From contig CAJQNB010000020.1 of the NCBI GenBank assembly GCA_905479575.1, forward strand, positions 44,595 to 108,594: 64,000 nucleotides of DNA, written 5' to 3'. The DNA is from an uncultured Pseudophaeobacter sp. (lineage in GTDB: Bacteria; Pseudomonadota; Alphaproteobacteria; Rhodobacterales; Rhodobacteraceae). This document shows, piece after piece, positions 40,040 through 48,697 of the stretch. The notes below the pieces were generated by a model. The model saw only the letters and a list, made by a program, of their open reading frames with translations, made no database searches and had not been told where the DNA came from. The translations under genes were made by a program, and so were the position numbers. Each line of letters starts with the position of its first letter. Within the stretch, counting starts at the first letter, position 1.

Positions 40040-40350
40040 CCCCCAATACCCCAAGCGATCGGGAATGCGGCGTAACAGCCTGCAAAAAATCCGATTGCTT
40101 GGGCGATACGACGGCACCACCTGTGGTGATCTTTCGCGGGGCGGGAAGGGGCGCCAAATAGGCAGGATCCCCGCCAATGCCCCGCTGTTTTTTCTGAATA
40201 TTGCATAGCCTGACTAACGCCCGCTCTGACGGTCCTGTCAGACGGTTCCTGACCTTAGAAGCCTGACCCTGGAAACTTGACCCTACAAGACTGGCCCTAG
40301 AAGGTGCAAATCCTTCCAGAGACACAGCTTATGTCGTTTTCAGGATCCGT
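40040..40350. other. Convergent intergenic region with degenerate repeats
   Basis: 311 bases between livF and the SDR gene. A TCTGAC-GGTCCT-GTCAGA hairpin lies at 40225-40242, and degenerate units of about 14-16 bases around a GACCCT/GGCCCT core run from about 40250 to 40305. No gene is supported. Confidence 0.5.
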
Positions 40351-41124
40351 TCAAAGCTCGTGATCTGCAAAACGGCGGTTCAGTTTACGCATCCCGCCGA
40401 TCCATCGGTCATAATCAGCGGTCTTTTTCTTCATATAGTCCCCCACCTCCGCATGGGGCAGGATCAGGAAGGTCTCATCGCGAATGGCTTGGATGCAGAT
40501 TTGCGCGACGGGTTCCGGCTCCATCATGCCATTGATCGCCGCAACGTGGTCTTCGTGGCCCCGTGTCATTTCGGTGCGCACTGCTTGCGGACACAACACA
40601 GACACTTTGATGCCGTCATCGCCATGGCTTATCGCGATCCATTCCGCCAGCCCCACGGCCGCATGTTTGGTCACCCCGTAAGAGGCCGACCCAATCTGGT
40701 TCAGCAGCCCCGCCGCAGAGGATGTGTTCAACAGGTATCCACCGCCACGGGACGCCATCAGGGGCGCAAGTTTGCGGGCGGCCCAGACATGGGCCATCAC
40801 ATTGATGTCCCAGGACCGTTGCCATTCGCAGCTGGGGGTTTCCATGCCCCCGCCCACGGCAATGCCTGCGTTGGAAAAGAACAGATCTATCGGGCCGATG
40901 TCTTGTTCGACCCTGTCAATCATGGCGCTGATCTGCGCCTCATTGGACACATCGACGGTAAAGGCATGGCCGCCGATGTCTTTGGCTGTTTGCGCCGCCC
41001 CTTCGCCATTCATGTCAACGCAAACCACATGGCGCGCGCCCTCGGCGGCAAAGGCCTGACACAGGGCGCGGCCAATGCCGCTTGCGGCGCCGGTGACGAC
41101 GCAGATCTTGTTTTTCAGTTCCAT
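40351..41124 (-). CDS. Short-chain dehydrogenase/reductase
   Basis: 257 residues from the ATG at 41124, one base after the stop of the upstream SDR gene. The NAD(P) loop is TGAASGIGRALCQ (residues 11-23), the structural stretch is FSNAGIAVGGG, and the catalytic Ser and Y-x-x-x-K are in NTSSAAGLL and YGVTKHAAVG. The acidic residue after the second strand (VCVDMNG) favours NAD. It is the last gene of the CoA-dependent degradation operon and probably oxidises a hydroxyl intermediate. The substrate is unknown. Confidence 0.88.
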   Translation of the reverse strand: MELKNKICVVTGAASGIGRALCQAFAAEGARHVVCVDMNGEGAAQTAKDIGGHAFTVDVSNEAQISAMIDRVEQDIGPIDLFFSNAGIAVGGGMETPSCEWQRSWDINVMAHVWAARKLAPLMASRGGGYLLNTSSAAGLLNQIGSASYGVTKHAAVGLAEWIAISHGDDGIKVSVLCPQAVRTEMTRGHEDHVAAINGMMEPEPVAQICIQAIRDETFLILPHAEVGDYMKKKTADYDRWIGGMRKLNRRFADHEL

Positions 41125-41125
41125 A

Positions 41126-41893
41126 TCAAGACCACATGCTGGAGCCGCCACAGACGGTAAGAGCCTGCCCGGTCATGTATTTGCTGGCGTCGGACGCAAG
41201 AAACACGGCGAGACCTGCAAAGTCTTCGGGTTCCCCAAAACGGCGCAGAGGCACTTCGTTTTGGTATTTCTCTGCGGTTTCGGGATTATCCCAAAGCTCC
41301 CGCGCAAATTCGGTTTTCACAAGACCCGGACAAATCGCATTAAAGCGGATGCCCTTTGGCCCGAATTCGGCTGCGAGGTTACGGACCAAGCCGATCAGCG
41401 CAAGTTTTGAGACCCCATAGGTGCCCAGCATGACCGAAGGCTTGAAGGCACCGATGGAAGAGGTGAACGCCATCGAGCCGGCGCCTTTTGCAACCATGTC
41501 AGGGGCCACCATCTGGGCAAGCCAGAGGTTGGACAGGACATTGGCATCCATTGTTTTGCGGTAAGCCTCGTCGTCGATTTTTGAGGTCTTGCCGTAGTAG
41601 GGATTGACCCCGGCATTGCCGATCACAATGTCGATTGGCCCTGCAAGGTCATGGGTCTTGTCCACGAGCGCCTGCAGCTGTTCCTTGTCACCGACATTGC
41701 AGGACACCGCATGTGCGGTGCCTTTGCCGCGGGCGTTGATGCCCGCAGCAGCCGTGTCCAGTGCCTCTTGCTTGCGCGCAGAGATCACCACCGTTGCGCC
41801 GTGATCGGCGAGGGCCGTTGCCATCGCCAATCCCATGCCCTTGGACGCCCCAGTGAGCAGCGCGACCTTTCCAGTCAGGTCAAACAGGCTCAT
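41126..41893 (-). CDS. Short-chain dehydrogenase/reductase
   Basis: 255-residue classical SDR. Cofactor loop LTGASKGMGLAMATAL, NAG motif VIGNAGVNPYY, catalytic Ser in FTSSIGAFKPS and Y-x-x-x-K in YGVSKLALIGL. A basic residue at the end of the second strand (VISARKQEA) suggests NADP preference. It overlaps the acyl-CoA dehydrogenase gene by four bases. Two different SDRs in one operon suggest two alcohol/ketone steps besides the usual hydroxyacyl-CoA dehydrogenase. Confidence 0.88.
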   Translation of the reverse strand: MSLFDLTGKVALLTGASKGMGLAMATALADHGATVVISARKQEALDTAAAGINARGKGTAHAVSCNVGDKEQLQALVDKTHDLAGPIDIVIGNAGVNPYYGKTSKIDDEAYRKTMDANVLSNLWLAQMVAPDMVAKGAGSMAFTSSIGAFKPSVMLGTYGVSKLALIGLVRNLAAEFGPKGIRFNAICPGLVKTEFARELWDNPETAEKYQNEVPLRRFGEPEDFAGLAVFLASDASKYMTGQALTVCGGSSMWS

Positions 41894-43206
41894 CCTACAA
41901 ACCCATACGAGCCGCGGGCCTTGGTGTCGCCCTTGATTGCGTCCTGACGGGAATTGCTGTCAGCGTAGGTCTTGACCTCGTGGCGGGCGATGACGTGGTG
42001 ATGCACTTCGTCCGGGCCATCGGCATAGCGCAATGTGCGCTGCTGGGCGTACATACCGGAAAGGGGGGACCACTGGCTGATGCCCGTGGCACCATGAACC
42101 TGCATCGCTTGGTCGATGATGTCACAGACCTGCTCTGGCACCTTGGCTTTGATCATTGAAACCCAGATACGGGCTTCTTTGTTGCCAAGCACATCCATCG
42201 CTTTGGCTGCTTTCAAAACCAGCAGACGCATCGATTCAATTTCGATCTTGGCGCGGGAAATGGTTTCCATGTTCTTGCCCAGGTCGATGATTTTCTTTTT
42301 GAAGGCAACGCGATTCAGGCCGCGGTCAATCATCAGATCCAGCGCGCGTTCCGCCTGGCCAATGGAGCGCATGCAGTGATGGATGCGACCTGGCCCAAGG
42401 CGGACCTGCGAGATTTCAAAGCCACGGCCTTCGCCCCACAGAATGTTTTCTTCGGGCACGCGTACATCTGTGAACCGGATGTGCATATGGCCGTGGGGCG
42501 CATCGTCATGGCCAAAGACATGCATGGGACCAAGGATTTCGACACCGGGGTGATCCATCGGCACCAGAATTTGCGATTGCTGCCGGAAGGGTTCAGCCTC
42601 GGGCGAGGTTTTTACCATAACGATCATGATCTTGCAGCGCGGATCACCCGCACCGGAGATATAGTATTTCTCGCCGTTGATGACCCATTCACCGTTCTCC
42701 AGAACCGCCGAAGTGGAGATGTTGCGGGCGTCCGAGGAGGCCTGATCCGGTTCTGTCATGGCAAAGGCAGAGCGAATTTCACCGGCCAGCAGTGGCTTGA
42801 GCCATTGCTCCTTTTGTTGCTCTGTGCCGATGCGTTCCAGCACCTCCATGTTGCCTGTGTCCGGGGCTGAGCAGTTCAGGGTTTCAGACGCCAAGGGGTT
42901 TTTGCCCAGCTCTGCAGCAATGTAGGCGTAATCGAGGTTGGACAGGCCTTCGCCTGTTTCGGCGTTGGGCAGAAAGAAGTTCCAAAGGCCGGCGTCACGG
43001 GCCTTTTGTTTGGCGGCTTCCATCAGTTCCAATTGCCCCGGCGCATAGGACCAGCGGTTTTCACGCCCTTCGCCAAGGCGGTGATATTCTGCGGTCATCG
43101 GATCCACATTCTCACGGATGTGTTTGATCACGGCGTCATAAAGCGGCTTGGCTTTCTCGGACATTTCCAGATTGTTCAGGCTGGATGGAGCGGAGGTGTC
43201 GGACAT
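41890..43206 (-). CDS. Acyl-CoA dehydrogenase (ACAD10/11-like)
   Basis: 438 residues from the ATG at 43206, chosen over one at 43212 because the GGAG site is eight bases away instead of two. FAD/substrate motif FAMTEPDQASSDARN, the later GDPRCKIMIVMVKT loop, and the C-terminal RYADGPDEVHHHVIAR are those of acyl-CoA dehydrogenases. The extended N-terminus and VFGHDDAPHGHMHI match the ACAD10/11 branch, whose known members handle 4-hydroxy or branched acids with a kinase partner. No aminoglycoside-kinase-like domain is present here. It catalyses alpha-beta desaturation in the operon. Confidence 0.87.
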   Translation of the reverse strand: MSDTSAPSSLNNLEMSEKAKPLYDAVIKHIRENVDPMTAEYHRLGEGRENRWSYAPGQLELMEAAKQKARDAGLWNFFLPNAETGEGLSNLDYAYIAAELGKNPLASETLNCSAPDTGNMEVLERIGTEQQKEQWLKPLLAGEIRSAFAMTEPDQASSDARNISTSAVLENGEWVINGEKYYISGAGDPRCKIMIVMVKTSPEAEPFRQQSQILVPMDHPGVEILGPMHVFGHDDAPHGHMHIRFTDVRVPEENILWGEGRGFEISQVRLGPGRIHHCMRSIGQAERALDLMIDRGLNRVAFKKKIIDLGKNMETISRAKIEIESMRLLVLKAAKAMDVLGNKEARIWVSMIKAKVPEQVCDIIDQAMQVHGATGISQWSPLSGMYAQQRTLRYADGPDEVHHHVIARHEVKTYADSNSRQDAIKGDTKARGSYGFVG

Positions 43207-43229
43207 TTGCATGTCTCCTTTTGGCAAAA

Positions 43230-44009
43230 TTATTTGTTCACCCACTGGGGCGCGCGTTTCTCGACGAAGGCATTGACGCCTTCTTTGAAGTCTTCGGTTT
43301 TGGCCAGATCCGCGATCACCTCGCGGGAATAGGCGATGCTGCCGGCCATGCCGTCCCGCAGAGCCATGTCATTCAGAACCCGTTTGGTTGCCTTGACCGC
43401 CGAGGGAGACACCGTGCAGAGCTGCTCGGCCTTCTCCATGGCTTTTTCCATTAGCTGGTCATGGGGATGGACTTCGTTGAGACAGCCCAGTTTCAGTGCC
43501 TCAGCGGCGGTTATGGTGCGGCCGGTGAACATGAGTTCCTGCGCCGCCAGCCGGCCAATATAGCGTGACAGGCGCTGAACGCCCGAGGCGGCGGCGAAGA
43601 AGCCAACCTTGACTTCGGGCAGGGCAAACTTGGCGTTTTCCGAGGCCAGGATGATGTCACAGGATAGCGCCGTTTCAAATCCGCCGCCCATCGCAAACCC
43701 ATTGACCGCGGCAATAATGGGCTTTTCCAGATCAAAGCGGGACGACAGACCGGCAAACCCGGTTTCGGTCATCTTGGCCTTGCTGCCACCGGTGGCGGTT
43801 GCCTTCAGGTCGTTGCCTGCGGTGAACGCCTTGTCTCCGGCGCCTGTCAGTACCGCAACCCACAGGTCTGGATCGGCCGCAAATTTATCCCAGCAGTCGG
43901 CCATTTCGTTGTGCATATCCACATGCACAGCATTATAGACCTCGGGCCGGTTCATTGTGACGACAAGCACATGTCCCTTGGTTTCGGTCTTGATGAAGTC
44001 ATAGCTCAT
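43230..44009 (-). CDS. Enoyl-CoA hydratase/isomerase
   Basis: 259-residue crotonase. The oxyanion-hole stretches AGNDLKAT and NGFAMGGGFETALSCDII and the acid region FALPEVKVGFFAAASG fit a hydratase. The start overlaps the 3-hydroxyacyl-CoA dehydrogenase stop by four bases. It would hydrate the product of the acyl-CoA dehydrogenase downstream in the operon. Confidence 0.9.
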   Translation of the reverse strand: MSYDFIKTETKGHVLVVTMNRPEVYNAVHVDMHNEMADCWDKFAADPDLWVAVLTGAGDKAFTAGNDLKATATGGSKAKMTETGFAGLSSRFDLEKPIIAAVNGFAMGGGFETALSCDIILASENAKFALPEVKVGFFAAASGVQRLSRYIGRLAAQELMFTGRTITAAEALKLGCLNEVHPHDQLMEKAMEKAEQLCTVSPSAVKATKRVLNDMALRDGMAGSIAYSREVIADLAKTEDFKEGVNAFVEKRAPQWVNK

Positions 44010-45298
44010 ACGATCAGGCCTCCGGTGTCGATCTTGGTGAAAGCGCCACCGTCAGCGGCCAGTTTGCGCAATGTGTCGGCAGGTGCAAAGTCGCTATCCT
44101 CGGCGCCGAGCTTCTCCATCCGGGCCAAAACCGCTTTGGCGCCAACCATGTCGCCGTAAAACATTGGCCCCCCTTTGTCCGCCGGCCAGCCATAGCCGTT
44201 GAGCCACACCACATCGACGTCGGAGGGGCGCTGCGCCTTGTTCTCTTCGAGGATTTTCACCGCTTCGTTGATCATTGGGTAGATGCAGTTTTCGATGATC
44301 TCGTCGGTGCTCATTTTTGCGGGCTTTGCGCCAGTGATATCCTGGATGATCCCGGCGGTGATGTCCGAGGGAACGGGGCGGCGTGCCTCGTCGTAGTCGT
44401 AAAATCCGGCCTTGGTCTTTTGGCCACGCCGGTCCAGCTCGCATAATGCATCGCGGATTGGGTTGTCGGTTTTGGCACCTTTGGACCAGCCAATATCCAG
44501 TCCTGCAAGGTCGCTCATCTGGAACGGACCCATCTTAAAGCCAAAGGCATTCAGGGCGGCATCAACATCCCAGGGCATCACCCCCTGGTAGACCAGTTTG
44601 TTGGCCTGAATTTGACGGGCAAACAGGATGCGGTTGCCGACGAAACCGGGGCAGACCCCAACAAGCGTGGCGATTTTGTTGATGTCTTTGGCCAGCGCCA
44701 TACAGGTGGCAACCACATCATCCGCAGTATGTTTGGCACGCACTATTTCCAGCAGTTTCATCACGTTGGCTGGCGAAAAGAAATGCAGCCCGATCACGTC
44801 CTGGGGCCGCTGGGTCATCGAGGCAATTTCGTTGATATCCAGCGCCGAGGTATTGGTTGCCAGAATGGCACCGGGTTTCATTACGCGATCCAGTTCGGTG
44901 AAAATCTGCCGCTTGAGGTCCATGTTTTCGAACACGGCCTCGATCACCAGATCACAGTCCGCAAGGTCTGCAAGCGCAAGGCGGCCATCAAAGCGCGCCA
45001 TACGCGCCTCGACCTCGTCCTGTGGAAAACGTCCTTTGTCGGACGAGCGCTGGTAATTGCCGCGCACAACTTTCAGGCCGCGGTCCAGCGCCTCTTGTGT
45101 TGTCTCGACAATTCGCACCGAAAAGCCTGCGGTGGCAAAATTCATCGCAATGCCGCCGCCCATGGTGCCGGCACCGATGATGCCAACGGTCTTGATTGGT
45201 CGTTTGGCGGTGGTTTCGTCTAATCCGGGCACCTGCCAGGCGGCGGCGCCGGCCGCTGCAATATAGGTGCCGATTTCTGTTTCTGTGGGGGTGTTCAT
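44006..45298 (-). CDS. 3-hydroxyacyl-CoA dehydrogenase
   Basis: 430 residues. The NAD loop [20 protein letters not shown] sits near residues 39-58, the catalytic His in [17 protein letters not shown], and two HAD C-terminal domains follow (about 220-320 and 340-425). There is no fused hydratase domain as in FadB; the hydratase is the separate next gene, overlapping by four bases. The leading 35 residues before the Rossmann domain are unusual and of unknown purpose. It oxidises the 3-hydroxyacyl-CoA intermediate. Confidence 0.9.
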   Translation of the reverse strand: MNTPTETEIGTYIAAAGAAAWQVPGLDETTAKRPIKTVGIIGAGTMGGGIAMNFATAGFSVRIVETTQEALDRGLKVVRGNYQRSSDKGRFPQDEVEARMARFDGRLALADLADCDLVIEAVFENMDLKRQIFTELDRVMKPGAILATNTSALDINEIASMTQRPQDVIGLHFFSPANVMKLLEIVRAKHTADDVVATCMALAKDINKIATLVGVCPGFVGNRILFARQIQANKLVYQGVMPWDVDAALNAFGFKMGPFQMSDLAGLDIGWSKGAKTDNPIRDALCELDRRGQKTKAGFYDYDEARRPVPSDITAGIIQDITGAKPAKMSTDEIIENCIYPMINEAVKILEENKAQRPSDVDVVWLNGYGWPADKGGPMFYGDMVGAKAVLARMEKLGAEDSDFAPADTLRKLAADGGAFTKIDTGGLIV

Positions 45299-45301
45299 CT
45301 C

Positions 45302-47002
45302 TTAGGTCTCTTTATTGTTCAGACAGGCTTCGCGGATCGCGCGACGGTCAATTTTGTCCGTTGCACCGCGCAGCAATATGTCGTGCTGGGTCCAAAGGGC
45401 GGTGGGAATTTTGAATTTCGCGAGATGCCCGTCCAGAAAGGCGGCCATATCTGCAAGGGTGAGCTGGGCCTCAGCTTTGAGCTGTACGGCTGCGCCCACT
45501 GTTTCTCCCAGACGCTCGTCCGGCACCGAAAATACTGTGGCTTCCAGAACGTCGGGATGATGGTGCAGGGCACCTTCCACATCCAGGCAGGCGATGTTTT
45601 CGCCGCCACGGATAATGATATTTTTCTTGCGGTCCAGGATGGTCACAAAGCCATCCTGGTCAAGGACGCCCAGGTCGCCAGTGCGCAGCCAGCCATCTTG
45701 CAGAACCTCGTCGGTTGTCTCTGGCTTGTTAAGATAACACCGCATGTTTGCTGGGCTTTTCACCGTGATTTCGCCCAGTTCCCCCAGGGGCACATCATTG
45801 CCTGCGTCATCCAGCATTCGGAGTTCTTGAACCGGGGGGTGCAGTTTGCCTGCGCTATCGGGGCGGGCCTTGTAGTTGTCGCCGATCATGCCAATGCCCA
45901 AGGCATTTGTTTCGGTCATGCCCCAGCCGGTTGCAACACCGGCGTTGGGAAAGGCTTCGGCCAGTTTTGCCACCTGGGCGCCGGGCCGCTTTGCACCTCC
46001 AGCCCCAAGATAATCCAGGGAGGGCAGGGTTTCGCCCATCTTGACGGCTGCCTCCATCAATTCGGCAGATTGGGTGGGCACCCCAAGAAAGCGCGTGATG
46101 CTATTGTCGCGTATCAGGCGCACCGCCTGTTCCGGATCCCACTTGTGCATCAGCGTAATCTTGGCACCGGCCGGCAGGCTGAGCAAGAACAGCGGGTGGG
46201 TTGCCGTGACATGGAACAGCGGGGTCACGACCAGCGCCGAAGGGCGCAGCGGTTCTGGCGCGTCCGGGTCCGGAGGATCAACCAGCGGCGCGATCACCGA
46301 TTGCATCAACCAGCTGAATACCGCATTGACCGCGCCGCGATGAGTTTGCACAACGCCTTTGGGATGGCCGGTGGTGCCAGAGGAATACATGATGGCAAAA
46401 TCATCATCCGTGTCGATTTCGACCAGAGGAGCCGTATCGAAACGGGCATTACGTTTCAGGCTGCTCAGGTCATGTGCCGTTTGTCCCTCCGCATCGCGGA
46501 CACCAATCAGGGTCAGGTCCAGCGCATCGCGAAGCGGTAGCACCCGTTCCATACGCAGCCCATCTGCAAAAATCACGCGGGCTTTGCTGTCCTGGAGGGC
46601 ATAGTCCAGTTCCTCGCTTGTCCACCACGCGTTTAGAAACACGACGACACCGCCGATGGAGGAAATTGCCAGAACCAGCATCAAGAGTTCGGGGTAGTTC
46701 CGCATTGCAATGGCCACCCGGTCGCCTTGACCCAAGCCCAGCTCATCGCGCATCGCATGGGCCAGCTGGTTCACGGATTGGGTGAATTCGGCATAGGTAT
46801 AGGTCTCGCTCTCGTAGGCCAGGAATTCAAGGGCTCCCTCACCGTGCTGTTCCCAACCGGAGGCCAGCAGCGCGGGAACCGTGCCAGGTATGGCTTTGAA
46901 GGCCTTTACCGTCACGCCCCGCACCTCGACCTCATGCACCGCAAATGTCGGGTTCGTGGTAATGACATGACACACCGCCTCTTCAGGTGTCATTGCTGTC
47001 AT
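45302..47002 (-). CDS. AMP-binding acyl-CoA ligase
   Basis: 566 residues from the ATG at 47002. The frame is open to a TTG at 47038, but the strong GGGAGG site lies inside that stretch and serves a short leader frame instead. Adenylation motifs: IMYSSGTTGHPKGVVQTH, GWGMTETNALG, WLRTGDLGVLDQDG, LDRKKNIIIRGGENIA, and the A10-type lysine in GATDKIDRRAI. It activates a carboxylic acid as the CoA thioester and is the first gene of the beta-oxidation operon; the chain type (fatty, alicyclic, side-chain) is not readable. Ends three bases before the next gene. Confidence 0.88.
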   Translation of the reverse strand: MTAMTPEEAVCHVITTNPTFAVHEVEVRGVTVKAFKAIPGTVPALLASGWEQHGEGALEFLAYESETYTYAEFTQSVNQLAHAMRDELGLGQGDRVAIAMRNYPELLMLVLAISSIGGVVVFLNAWWTSEELDYALQDSKARVIFADGLRMERVLPLRDALDLTLIGVRDAEGQTAHDLSSLKRNARFDTAPLVEIDTDDDFAIMYSSGTTGHPKGVVQTHRGAVNAVFSWLMQSVIAPLVDPPDPDAPEPLRPSALVVTPLFHVTATHPLFLLSLPAGAKITLMHKWDPEQAVRLIRDNSITRFLGVPTQSAELMEAAVKMGETLPSLDYLGAGGAKRPGAQVAKLAEAFPNAGVATGWGMTETNALGIGMIGDNYKARPDSAGKLHPPVQELRMLDDAGNDVPLGELGEITVKSPANMRCYLNKPETTDEVLQDGWLRTGDLGVLDQDGFVTILDRKKNIIIRGGENIACLDVEGALHHHPDVLEATVFSVPDERLGETVGAAVQLKAEAQLTLADMAAFLDGHLAKFKIPTALWTQHDILLRGATDKIDRRAIREACLNNKET

Positions 47003-47025
47003 TGCAACTCTGGAAATAGATACAT
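46999..47025 (-). CDS. Possible 8-residue leader peptide coupled to the acyl-CoA ligase
   Basis: ATG at 47025 follows GGGAGG (47031-47036) at a good distance and encodes MYLFPELQ, then TGA. That TGA overlaps the ATG of the ligase (ATGA, 46999-47002). The ligase itself has no ribosome site of its own. This is the layout of a translationally coupled leader. It may also be a relic of a start moved by mutation. Confidence 0.45.
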   Translation of the reverse strand: MYLFPELQ

Positions 47026-47412
47026 GTTCCCCTCCCAAGAAAAATGCCGACGGCCTCTTTTCAGATCATAGCTGTCGTTCTAACCGCCAGACTAGGGAGT
47101 AGATCTGGATCTTCCAATACCGCAGAACGGAACGTCATTCCGAAAATTTGCAGGATGCAGGGGCAAAGTCGCAGCGATGGCGCTGCGAATCTTGCGTGGT
47201 CTGGCAGGTGCAGATGATGACGCAGGCCTTGGTCGGCAGCACTGCCGCGTGGCGCCCAGGCTTTGATATGTCGCGGGGGCCGGGGACGATGGGTGCGGGG
47301 TGCCTGGCGCCATAACCAAGCCCTGGCAGCGGCACATTCTGTTGTCTTGTAAGATTTTTGTAAGTCTGGGGTCTCATGAGCTCCCCCATCGTAAAGAAAA
47401 ATGGAGCTAGAT
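47026..47412. other. Divergent promoter region
   Basis: 387 bases between the acyl-CoA ligase (minus) and the DUF6134 gene (plus). It contains the first TTGTAAG direct-repeat box (47347-47364). A minus-strand open frame covering part of it runs into the DUF6134 gene and is a shadow. Confidence 0.55.
47347..47364 (+). promoter_or_regulatory. Response-regulator box 1: TTGTAAG-N4-TTGTAAG
   Basis: Two identical 7-mers with an 11-base period, one helical turn, as bound by tandem OmpR-family monomers. It lies 48 bases before the DUF6134 start, in front of the operon that encodes the response regulator. The same arrangement recurs at 50081-50098. Confidence 0.7.
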
Positions 47413-48006
47413 ATGCGTATTTTTGGATTGGCCCTAGGCCTTGCTATGGCCTTGGCGGCACCTGTCACTGCTCTATCGATCCCATCAAACGGCAAACTGA
47501 ATTTTGATGTTGTTCGTAAAGGCAAAGATATCGGCGATCACAGCTACAGGTTTTCCGGCACCACCGCAGCGCTGACCGTCAAGGTGACCACAGACATCGT
47601 TGTGAAGGTGCCTTTGATCAGAACCACAGCCTACAGTTTCAGACATGCAAGTGTTGAGAGCTGGAAGAACGGCAAATTGATGCAGCTGAGCTCAACCACC
47701 GACGATGACGGAGATCCCCATCAATTGCAGACCGCGAACAAGGGCGCGTTGCCTGCGAGCCTGTGGAATGATGATATCCTGCGCAGCGGCAAACTGATGA
47801 ACACCATCGACGGGACACTGATGAACATTCGCGCTGCTGATCTTGGCATGGAAACGGTCAAAACCAGACGCGGCAGCATTTCGGCCCATCATTACCGGCT
47901 GTCGGGCGGGCTGGCACGGGATCTTTGGTACGATGCGGCGGGCAACCTTGCACAGGTGGCTTTCAAGGCCGATGATGGATCCACAGTGATGTATATTCGG
48001 AAATAG
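47413..48006 (+). CDS. Secreted DUF6134 protein
   Basis: 197 residues from the ATG at 47413 (ribosome site TGGAG). A Sec signal peptide (1 to about 22, LALGLAMALAAPVTA) is followed by a beta-rich domain: FDVVRKGKDIGDHSYRFS, VKVTTDIVVKVPLIRTTAY, RHASVESWKNGKL, and the C-terminal RDLWYDAAGNLAQVAFKADD. This fits DUF6134, an uncharacterised periplasmic family. It is the first gene of a regulator/kinase operon, 13 bases before the regulator, so it may bind the signal or modify what the kinase senses. Confidence 0.75.
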   Translation: MRIFGLALGLAMALAAPVTALSIPSNGKLNFDVVRKGKDIGDHSYRFSGTTAALTVKVTTDIVVKVPLIRTTAYSFRHASVESWKNGKLMQLSSTTDDDGDPHQLQTANKGALPASLWNDDILRSGKLMNTIDGTLMNIRAADLGMETVKTRRGSISAHHYRLSGGLARDLWYDAAGNLAQVAFKADDGSTVMYIRK

Positions 48007-48019
48007 GACGGCATGCCGA

Positions 48020-48697
48020 ATGCGGCTTCTCTATATTGAAGACAACGAGAAACTGGCGCTGAACACAAGCGCCAGTTTGCACGAGGCAGGGTTTGTGGTG
48101 GATGTCGTCCATACGGCTGAGGATGCGCTGCATTCTGTGAAAAGCTATGAATATGACGCCCTTATTCTGGATCTGGGGTTGCCGGATCAGGATGGCCTGG
48201 AGATTTTGCCAAGGATCAAAGCCCACAAACCGCAACTCCCCATCCTCATCTGTACCGCGCGCGACGCGCTTGAAGAGCGGATCAAAGGCCTGAATGCGGG
48301 CTCCGACGACTACATCGTCAAACCCTTTGCGGTGTCCGAACTCATCGCCCGTGTGAACGCCGTTTTGCGGCGTCCCGGTGGGGTGCTTGGCATGACGCTG
48401 ACGCTGGGCAATGTCTCCTATGAGACGACAGACCGGACCGTCGCAATAGATGGCGTCGTGGCGCGGTTTTCCAAACGGGAACTCGCCCTGCTAGAGTTGT
48501 TCCTGCGTCGGCCGGACCGCGTGGTGTCAAAAGATGTGATCGAAAATGCGCTCTATGGGTTCAACGAGGCGACAACGCCCAATGCCATTGATGTGCTGAC
48601 CCATCGACTGCGGAAAAAGCTGATCGAAAAAGGCGCCAGTATTGAAATCCACAATCTGCGCGGCATTGGCTACGTTTTACGGGCACCTGCTGAATGA
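48020..48697 (+). CDS. OmpR-family response regulator (QseB/PmrA-like)
   Basis: 225 residues. Receiver with acidic residues E7-D8, phospho-acceptor D51 (ALILDLGLPDQDG) and K101 (IVKPFAV); winged-helix domain at about 130-222 ending NLRGIGYVLRAP. It overlaps the kinase by four bases. The tandem TTGTAAG boxes before its own operon and before the cassette at 50154 have the spacing expected for this family, so it is the likely regulator of both. Confidence 0.92.
   Translation: MRLLYIEDNEKLALNTSASLHEAGFVVDVVHTAEDALHSVKSYEYDALILDLGLPDQDGLEILPRIKAHKPQLPILICTARDALEERIKGLNAGSDDYIVKPFAVSELIARVNAVLRRPGGVLGMTLTLGNVSYETTDRTVAIDGVVARFSKRELALLELFLRRPDRVVSKDVIENALYGFNEATTPNAIDVLTHRLRKKLIEKGASIEIHNLRGIGYVLRAPAE

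Noticed and set aside
45383..46540. Plus-strand frame of 385 residues opposite the acyl-CoA ligase
   Set aside because: Antisense to a clear ligase gene; composition is that of a shadow.
47061..47525. Minus-strand frame of 154 residues in the divergent region
   Set aside because: It starts inside the DUF6134 gene and crosses its promoter; no ribosome site and no domain.
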